From the NCBI GenBank assembly GCA_964423675.1, contig CAYRFP010000004.1, forward strand, positions 1 to 64,000: 64,000 bases of DNA. The letters are read 5' to 3'. Position 1 is the stretch's first letter; each line of letters begins with the position of its first letter. The DNA is from RUG563 sp964423675. Its GTDB lineage: Bacteria; Bacillota; Clostridia; Christensenellales; Aristaeellaceae. Both the position numbers and the translations under genes were made by a program. Shown piece after piece: positions 58,470 through 64,000 of the stretch. The notes under the pieces were generated by a model. That model did no database searches and was not told the origin of the DNA. It saw only the letters and a list, made by a program, of their open reading frames with translations.

Positions 58470-58498
58470 TTGCATCCGGGCCTTTTTTCATGTATAAT
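58470..58498 (+). promoter_or_regulatory. Promoter of purB
   Basis: TTGCAT (58470-58475), 17-bp spacer, perfect TATAAT (58493-58498). Confidence 0.78.
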
Positions 58499-58538
58499 AA
58501 AAAGGAAGAAGTATATAAGAGTGCAGGAGGCAAGAAGA

Positions 58539-59978
58539 ATGCACACAGAAGAGCAGGGATACATTTCGCCTTTTTCTACCCGCTATGCCAGCGATGAGAT
58601 GCAGTATTTGTTTTCAAGCCAGAATAAATTTACGCTTTGGCGGAAGCTGTGGATTATCCTGGCCGAAAGCGAGCAGGCTTTAGGCCTTCCTATCAGCGAT
58701 GCGCAGCTTGCGCAGATGCGGGAGCATGCCGAGGATGTGGATCTAGCGGTGGCAGCAGCATATGAAAAGAAGCTGCGCCATGACGTAATGGCGCATATTC
58801 ACGCCTGGGGAGACCAATGCCCTCTGGCGCGGCCCATTATTCATTTGGGCGCTACCAGCTGCTATGTGGGAGACAATGCGGACGTACTGATTCTCCGCGA
58901 TGGGTTGCGGCTGATTCGTGGGCGGCTGCTGGCGGTTATTCGGGCGCTGCGGGATTTTGCGGATCGTTACGCTGCGCTGCCGACCCTGGGCTATACGCAT
59001 TTCCAGGCGGCGCAGCCCACCACGGTTGGCAAGCGCGCTACGCTGTGGCTGAACGACCTAACGCTGGATTTGGAAGAAATTGATTTTTGTCTGTCCACCT
59101 TGAAGCCGCTTGGCTGCAAGGGAACCACGGGAACGCAGGCCAGCTTCCTGGAATTGTTCCAGGGGGATTTTGGTAAGGTGCAGGCGCTGGATCGAATGAT
59201 CGCTGAGAAAATGGGATTTGAAACAGCCGTGCCTGTTTCCGGCCAGACCTATTCCCGGAAAACGGATTCCCGGGCGCTGAACGCTCTGGCGCAGATTGCG
59301 CAAAGCGCGCATAAGTTTGCCAATGATCTGCGGCTGCTGGCACATGAAAAGGAACTGGAAGAGCCTTTTGAAAAGAACCAGATCGGTTCTTCTGCCATGG
59401 CCTATAAGCGTAATCCCATGCGCGCTGAGCGGATGACGGCCCTTTGCCGTTTCCTGATTGCCAATGCGCAAAACAGCGCCATGACGGCGTCAGAGCAGTG
59501 GCTGGAACGGACGCTGGATGACAGCGCCAACCGCCGCCTGTCGCTGGCGGAGGGTTTCCTTTGCTGCGATGCGATTTTGGCATTGTATTTGAATATTGCC
59601 TCGGGGCTGGTGGTTTATGAAAAGGTGATTGAAAAGCATTTCCGGGAGGAACTGCCGTTTATGGCCACGGAGAATATTCTGATGGATGCGGTGGCCCAGG
59701 GCGGAGACCGGCAGGAGCTGCATGAAAAAATTCGTGTGCATTCCATGGCGGCGGCCGGCGCGGTGAAGCTGGAAGGAAAACCCTGCGATTTGATCGAACG
59801 CATTGCGGCGGATCCGGCCTTCCATTTGGACGCAGATGCATTGCGGGCTTCGCTGAACCCGGAAAACTATATCGGATGCGCCGCCCTTCAAACCAAGGAT
59901 TATTTGCAATCTGTTATCGATCCGTTGCTGCAGGAAAACGCAGCGGAGCAAGTGAAAACAAAGGAAATCGAAATCTAA
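58539..59978 (+). CDS. purB: Adenylosuccinate lyase
   Basis: 479 aa; cleaves SAICAR and adenylosuccinate in purine synthesis. The fumarase-superfamily signature is GSSAMAYKRNPMRAE with the catalytic-loop Ser, and TSCYVGDNAD, GYTHFQAAQPTTVGKRATLW (near residue 155) contains the active His. This form, with YISPFSTRYASDEM at the start, matches the longer eukaryote-like ADSL group found in many Clostridia. ATG 58539 has AGGAGG 8 nt ahead; the frame is open 61 codons further upstream through the promoter. Followed 42 bp later by an ABC exporter. Confidence 0.93.
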   Translation: MHTEEQGYISPFSTRYASDEMQYLFSSQNKFTLWRKLWIILAESEQALGLPISDAQLAQMREHAEDVDLAVAAAYEKKLRHDVMAHIHAWGDQCPLARPIIHLGATSCYVGDNADVLILRDGLRLIRGRLLAVIRALRDFADRYAALPTLGYTHFQAAQPTTVGKRATLWLNDLTLDLEEIDFCLSTLKPLGCKGTTGTQASFLELFQGDFGKVQALDRMIAEKMGFETAVPVSGQTYSRKTDSRALNALAQIAQSAHKFANDLRLLAHEKELEEPFEKNQIGSSAMAYKRNPMRAERMTALCRFLIANAQNSAMTASEQWLERTLDDSANRRLSLAEGFLCCDAILALYLNIASGLVVYEKVIEKHFREELPFMATENILMDAVAQGGDRQELHEKIRVHSMAAAGAVKLEGKPCDLIERIAADPAFHLDADALRASLNPENYIGCAALQTKDYLQSVIDPLLQENAAEQVKTKEIEI

Positions 59979-60020
59979 GCGTTCTGTTGTTCCCTGTCGG
60001 TGTTTTCAATAGGAGGAAAA

Positions 60021-61733
60021 ATGCGATTTATTTTGCGATATCTTCGGCCCTACTGGGCGCGGGTAACCGGGGGTATGACCGCTAAATTTTTGGGCACACT
60101 GATGGATTTGCTGATCCCCTGGCTGCTGGCTTACATGCTGGACGAAGTTGTGCCCCTGAGCGATACGGGCAAGGTATACCTTTATGGCGGCGTAATGCTG
60201 CTCTGCTCATTGCTGGCCTGGTTGGGCAATATTTTGGCCAATCGTGTGGCCGCTTCGGTGGCCCGGGATTGTACGCGGACGATTCGACACGATCTGTTTG
60301 GGAAAATTACCCGGCTAACCTCCCGGGAAATTGATCGGTTTACCATTCCTTCTCTGATTTCCCGGATGACCACTGATACATACAATGTCTACCGCATGAT
60401 CGGCATGATGCAGCGTATCGGCATTCGCGCGCCGATTCTGCTGGTGGGTGGCATTATCATCACGATGACCCTGGATGCAACGCTTTCTTCGCTGCTGGTG
60501 GCGCTGCTGCCGTTTATGGGGCTGATCGTGTGGTTTATCTCCAAGAAGGGCGTGCCGCTGTATGGCAAGCTGCAAAAGAATGTGGATACGCTCATTCGCA
60601 TCGTTCGGGAAAACATGACGGGCATTCGCATTATCAAGGCGCTGTCGAAAACAGAGGATGAGAAGAAGCGGTTTGCGCAGGTGAATGAATCGGTTGCGGC
60701 CAGCGAAACTAAGGCTGCTTCGGTGATGGCCGTGAATAGCCCAACCATGCAGTTTCTGCTGAATATGGGGTTGGTGCTGGTAGTGGCAGTTGGTGCGCTG
60801 CGTGTGGATGCGGGCGTTACGGGCGCAGGTAACATTATCGCGTTCCTTTCTTATTTCACGATTATCCTTAATGCCATGCTCTCTATCACCCGGGTGCTGA
60901 CCATGTATTCCAAGGCGTTGGCTTCTTCCCGGCGTATTGAAGAGGTGCTGGCGGCGGATGTGGAGCATGAAGAAGGGCGGACTGGAGAGGCCGTGGCAGA
61001 TGCGCCGCATGTGGAATTTGATCATGTAACCTTTTCCTATAACAAAAAAGCTCCGGATGTGGAGAACATTTCCTTCTCCCTCAAGCGTGGGCAGCGGCTG
61101 GGCATTTTGGGGCCTACTGGCGCGGGCAAATCCACGTTGATTAAGCTGCTACTGCGGCTATACGATGCGGATGAAGGCACGATTCGCATGGACGGCCAGG
61201 ATATTCGTCAGCTGCCGCTGCAGGAATTGCGCAGCCGGTTTGGCGTGGTATTCCAGAACGATGCCATTTTCCGGGGAACGATTGAGGATAACGTGAAACT
61301 TGGCCGAAGCATTTCCATGGACGAGGTGAACCAGGCTTTGCAGGATGCCCAGGCTTCGTTCGTGGCTGAAAAGGGCGGCGTAGGGGCCGAAGTGGTTTCC
61401 AGAGGCCAGAATTTTTCTGGCGGTCAGCAGCAGCGGCTGCTTCTGGCGCGGGCGTTGGCAGGCAGCCCGGATATTCTGATTCTGGATGATGCGGCGTCTG
61501 CCCTGGACTTCAAAACCGAGGCGGCTCTTCGTGCGGCGCTTCGCCAGGGCTATAGCGATACGACAGTGATCACCATCGCCCAGCGAATCAGCGCTATTAT
61601 GCATAGCGATGTGATTCTGGTGCTGGAGGAGGGGAAGCCCATGGGCGTGGGCACCCACGAAGAACTGATGCGCTCCTGCCCGTTGTATCGGGAGATTGCG
61701 CAGCTGCAGCTGGGAGGCGAAGAGGATGAGTGA
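60021..61733 (+). CDS. ABC exporter half-transporter, first subunit
   Basis: 570 aa. Six-helix type-1 exporter membrane domain (about 10-300), then an ATPase: Walker A GPTGAGKST, signature FSGGQQQRLLLARALAG, Walker B ILILDDAASALD and a short D-loop. The residue after Walker B Asp-Asp (DD instead of DE) marks a degenerate catalytic Glu, common in one half of heterodimeric exporters. ATG 60021 is behind AGGAGG; a GTG seven codons earlier has none. Overlaps the second subunit by 8 nt. Cargo unknown; multidrug-like. Confidence 0.9.
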   Translation: MRFILRYLRPYWARVTGGMTAKFLGTLMDLLIPWLLAYMLDEVVPLSDTGKVYLYGGVMLLCSLLAWLGNILANRVAASVARDCTRTIRHDLFGKITRLTSREIDRFTIPSLISRMTTDTYNVYRMIGMMQRIGIRAPILLVGGIIITMTLDATLSSLLVALLPFMGLIVWFISKKGVPLYGKLQKNVDTLIRIVRENMTGIRIIKALSKTEDEKKRFAQVNESVAASETKAASVMAVNSPTMQFLLNMGLVLVVAVGALRVDAGVTGAGNIIAFLSYFTIILNAMLSITRVLTMYSKALASSRRIEEVLAADVEHEEGRTGEAVADAPHVEFDHVTFSYNKKAPDVENISFSLKRGQRLGILGPTGAGKSTLIKLLLRLYDADEGTIRMDGQDIRQLPLQELRSRFGVVFQNDAIFRGTIEDNVKLGRSISMDEVNQALQDAQASFVAEKGGVGAEVVSRGQNFSGGQQQRLLLARALAGSPDILILDDAASALDFKTEAALRAALRQGYSDTTVITIAQRISAIMHSDVILVLEEGKPMGVGTHEELMRSCPLYREIAQLQLGGEEDE

Positions 61734-63528
61734 ACGCCGGGGAGGTGGCATGCGGGGCATGCCGGTAAAAGGCCAAGTATTCGAGCGAAAGCCCATCAAC
61801 AAAAAGGCGACGCTGCTGCGACTGCTTCGCTACATGATGCATTTTAAATGGCTGCTGCTTCTGGCGCTGGCGCTGACGCTGTTTTCCAATGTTTTCGCAA
61901 TGATCGGGCCCAAGCTTTCGGGCAATGCCATTGATTGCATCGCGAAGGAAGGCGGGGTTGATTTCGAAGGCGTAAAGCATTATGCGCTGCTGATGCTGCT
62001 GTTTTATCTGGGCTCGTCCGTTTTGTCGTATCTGCTTTCCATTCTGATGGTGCATATCAGCCGGCGGGTGACGCTGCGGATGCGGCGGGATTTGTTTGAG
62101 CGGCTTTCAGATATGCCGGTAAGCTTTATCGATACCCACCCTGTAGGCGATTTGATCAGCCGGATATTCTATGATACCGATACCATCAATACTTCTCTTT
62201 CCTCGGATGTAGTACACGTGCTGGCCAGTATCGTAACCATTGTCGGATCGCTGGTGATGATGCTGTCCATCAGCCCGAAGCTGGTGCTGGTGTTCGCCGT
62301 TACGATTCCTCTGTCCCTGGTGATCACCACCCTGATTACCCGCAGAACCCAGCCGTTGTTCAGGCTGCGTTCCCGGAAAATGGGCGAACTGAACGATTTC
62401 TCCGAGGAAATGATCTCGGGCCTGAAAACGCTCAAGGCTTATCACCAGGAGGAAAATAAGCTGGCTGATTTGGACGTGCTGAACGAAGAAGTGGTGCAGT
62501 CCTATTATAAGAGCGAGTATTATTCCTCCGTAATGGGGCCGTCGGTTAACCTGGTGAATAATCTCTCCCTGTCACTTATCAGCGTTTTTGGCGCGCTGAT
62601 GTATATGCAGGGTCAGATTTCCCTGGGCAATATTTCGTCTTTTGTGCAGTATAGCCGTCGCTTTTCCGGGCCGATTAATGAAATCGCCAATATCTACGGC
62701 GAACTGCAATCCGCCATTGCGGCGGCCGATCGCGTGTTTACGCTGCTGGACGAGCCCCTGGAAAAGGCAGATGCGCCTGAAGCACTGTCTCTTTCCCACG
62801 CGGAGGGAGATGTGGGCATGGAGCACGTTTCCTTTGGCTATGAGAAGGGGAAAACCATTCTGAAGGATCTTTCCTTCCAGGCACCCGCCGGGGCGCTGAT
62901 CGCCATCGTTGGCCCCACTGGTGCGGGCAAGACCACGCTGATTAACCTACTGATGCGGTTTTACGATATTGATTCGGGGCGGATTACCGTGGATGGGAAA
63001 AGTGTGGATGAAGTGACTCGCGCCAGCCTGCGCCGAGCGTATTCCATGGTTTTGCAGGATACCTGGCTGTTTTCTGGAACGATTTTTGATAATATCGCTT
63101 ATGCGAAGCCTGGCGCCACCCGCGAGGAAGTGGAGGCTGTGGCCAAGGCGGCGAAGATTCATCATTACATTATGAGCCTCCCGGATGGCTATGACACCGT
63201 AATCACCGATGATGGAGCCAATATATCCAAGGGGCAGAAGCAGCTTTTGACCATCGCGCGGGCCATGTTGGTGGACGCCCGGATGCTGATTCTGGACGAG
63301 GCCACATCCAACGTGGATACGCGCACGGAGGTGCAGATTCAGCAGGCGATGCGCCAGCTGATGAAGGATAAAACCTGCTTTGTGGTGGCCCATCGGCTGT
63401 CTACGATTAAAAACGCCGATCTGATTCTGGTAGTAAAGGAAGGAAATGTGATCGAGCGGGGCACGCATCGAGAATTGATGCGGCGGGGCGGCTTCTATCG
63501 TGAGCTGTATGATTCTCAATTTGCTTAA
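61726..63528 (+). CDS. ABC exporter half-transporter, second subunit
   Basis: 600 aa. A basic, Gly/Arg-rich N terminus (SERRGGGMRGMP) leads to six membrane helices (about 40-330) and an ATPase with Walker A GPTGAGKTT, signature ISKGQKQLLTIARAM (Gly-to-Ser/Lys changes in LSGGQ), Walker B MLILDEATSNVDT with the catalytic Glu, and switch VAHRLSTIKNAD. Together with the first subunit it forms a heterodimer with one canonical and one degenerate site. ATG 61726 has GGGAGG 8 nt ahead and overlaps the upstream stop. Confidence 0.92.
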   Translation: MSERRGGGMRGMPVKGQVFERKPINKKATLLRLLRYMMHFKWLLLLALALTLFSNVFAMIGPKLSGNAIDCIAKEGGVDFEGVKHYALLMLLFYLGSSVLSYLLSILMVHISRRVTLRMRRDLFERLSDMPVSFIDTHPVGDLISRIFYDTDTINTSLSSDVVHVLASIVTIVGSLVMMLSISPKLVLVFAVTIPLSLVITTLITRRTQPLFRLRSRKMGELNDFSEEMISGLKTLKAYHQEENKLADLDVLNEEVVQSYYKSEYYSSVMGPSVNLVNNLSLSLISVFGALMYMQGQISLGNISSFVQYSRRFSGPINEIANIYGELQSAIAAADRVFTLLDEPLEKADAPEALSLSHAEGDVGMEHVSFGYEKGKTILKDLSFQAPAGALIAIVGPTGAGKTTLINLLMRFYDIDSGRITVDGKSVDEVTRASLRRAYSMVLQDTWLFSGTIFDNIAYAKPGATREEVEAVAKAAKIHHYIMSLPDGYDTVITDDGANISKGQKQLLTIARAMLVDARMLILDEATSNVDTRTEVQIQQAMRQLMKDKTCFVVAHRLSTIKNADLILVVKEGNVIERGTHRELMRRGGFYRELYDSQFA

Positions 63529-63542
63529 CAAAGGAGAGCAGC

Positions 63543-64000
63543 ATGGAGCGGATTCTGCTGGTGGAGGATGATCCAGCCATTGTGGAAAGCCTGGGGCAGC
63601 TGCTCAGGCAGCAGGGGTTTCAGGTGGAAAATGCATGCAGCCAGGAAAGGGCGCTGGCTTTGCTGAGCCACCCCTTTGATCTGATGCTGCTGGACGTATC
63701 CCTTCCCGATGGTAGCGGTTTCTCGGTCTGCGCCGCAGCGCGGCATACCGTTCCAGGGCTTCCAGTGATTTTTCTTACCGCCAGCGATGATGAACTGAGC
63801 GTGGTGACGGGGCTGGATATGGGCGCGGAGGATTATATCGCCAAGCCCTTTCGTCCCCTGGAGCTTCTTTCACGCATCCGCACGGTCCTGCGGCGTAAAG
63901 GCAAGACAACGCCGATTCTGCGGCTGGGGGATATAACCGTGGATCCCGGCCGGGGGAGAGTGGAAAAGGCGGGACGGGAAATGGCACTTTCCGCGCTGGA
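63543..64000 (+). CDS. OmpR/PhoB-family response regulator, N-terminal part (cut by window end)
   Basis: 152 codons visible. Receiver domain (1-120): ILLVEDDPAI holds the acidic pocket, Asp52 in LMLLDVSLPDGSG accepts phosphate, Thr/Ala in FLTASDD and Lys in YIAKPFRPLELL complete it. The winged-helix output domain begins with LRLGDITVDPGRGRVEKAG. ATG 63543 behind AAAGGAG, 14 bp after the ABC exporter. A cognate kinase probably follows beyond the window; control of the exporter pair is suggested by this arrangement but not shown. Confidence 0.92.
   Translation, partial: MERILLVEDDPAIVESLGQLLRQQGFQVENACSQERALALLSHPFDLMLLDVSLPDGSGFSVCAAARHTVPGLPVIFLTASDDELSVVTGLDMGAEDYIAKPFRPLELLSRIRTVLRRKGKTTPILRLGDITVDPGRGRVEKAGREMALSAL

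Noticed and set aside
1..64000. Mobile elements, integrases, phage genes
   Set aside because: No transposase, integrase, terminase or terminal inverted repeats seen on either strand.

Overview
The window looks like chromosome of an uncultured, carbohydrate-fermenting member of the Clostridia (Bacillota), probably from a gut or rumen. This rests on strong vegetative promoters with 17-bp spacers, AGGAGG-type ribosome sites with frequent GTG/TTG starts, T-box and yybP-ykoY RNA leaders, a SipW/TasA secretion cluster, FloA/NfeD, CdaA/CdaR, and many sugar ABC importers and glycosidases. Genus cannot be told from the sequence. I see no phage, transposase, integrase, CRISPR array or rRNA.

Layout. 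0-3.7 kb (minus): beta-glucuronidase, sugar isomerase/epimerase and a two-domain acyltransferase. 3.9-9.8 kb (plus): LplB/LplC-type importer (two permeases, binding protein) followed by a membrane-bound AraC sensor-regulator. 9.9-16.6 kb: fucose/arabinose-isomerase-like enzyme, divergent ROK repressor, GH3 glycosidase and xylulokinase. 16.7-20.5 kb: P-type cation ATPase under a yybP-ykoY (Mn2+) riboswitch, then a divergent DUF368 lipid-phosphate transporter. 20.6-28.3 kb: two GH38 alpha-mannosidases around a GNAT-oxidoreductase fusion. 28.5-32.3 kb: T-box-controlled brnQ broken by a frameshift, pnuC behind a transcription attenuator, and a radical SAM protein. 32.3-32.7 kb: convergent tRNA-Arg(CCG) and tRNA-Leu(CAA).

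32.9-37.6 kb (plus) is the most unusual block: four consecutive exported proteins that all carry a GTxA SipW-type cleavage site (two TasA/camelysin-like, one of them with GLUG repeats; one unknown; one isopeptide-pilin-like with a C-terminal IPNTG sorting signal), followed directly by an ER-type signal peptidase (SipW) with a long Pro/Gln/Tyr-rich tail. It looks like a self-contained surface-fibre operon. 37.8-43.6 kb is a second unusual block: a sugar ABC importer whose binding protein is held by a membrane anchor plus duplicated coiled coil, and whose two permeases each carry an additional N-terminal membrane hairpin with a large helical extracytoplasmic domain.

43.7-50.2 kb (plus): tagaturonate reductase, TrmL, a small membrane protein, two uracil-DNA-glycosylase paralogues (one lacking the Fe-S cysteines), NfeD, FloA, an anchored small protein and a LytTR response regulator. 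50.3-57.9 kb (minus): ABC exporter pair, then truA and an overlapping cdaA-cdaR-membrane protein-rsmF operon. 58.2-64 kb (plus): a 57-codon gene, purB, a heterodimeric ABC exporter and the start of an OmpR-type response regulator that runs off the end.

Taken together the sugar genes point to use of glucuronides, pectin-type uronates, xylosides and mannosides from plant or host glycans.
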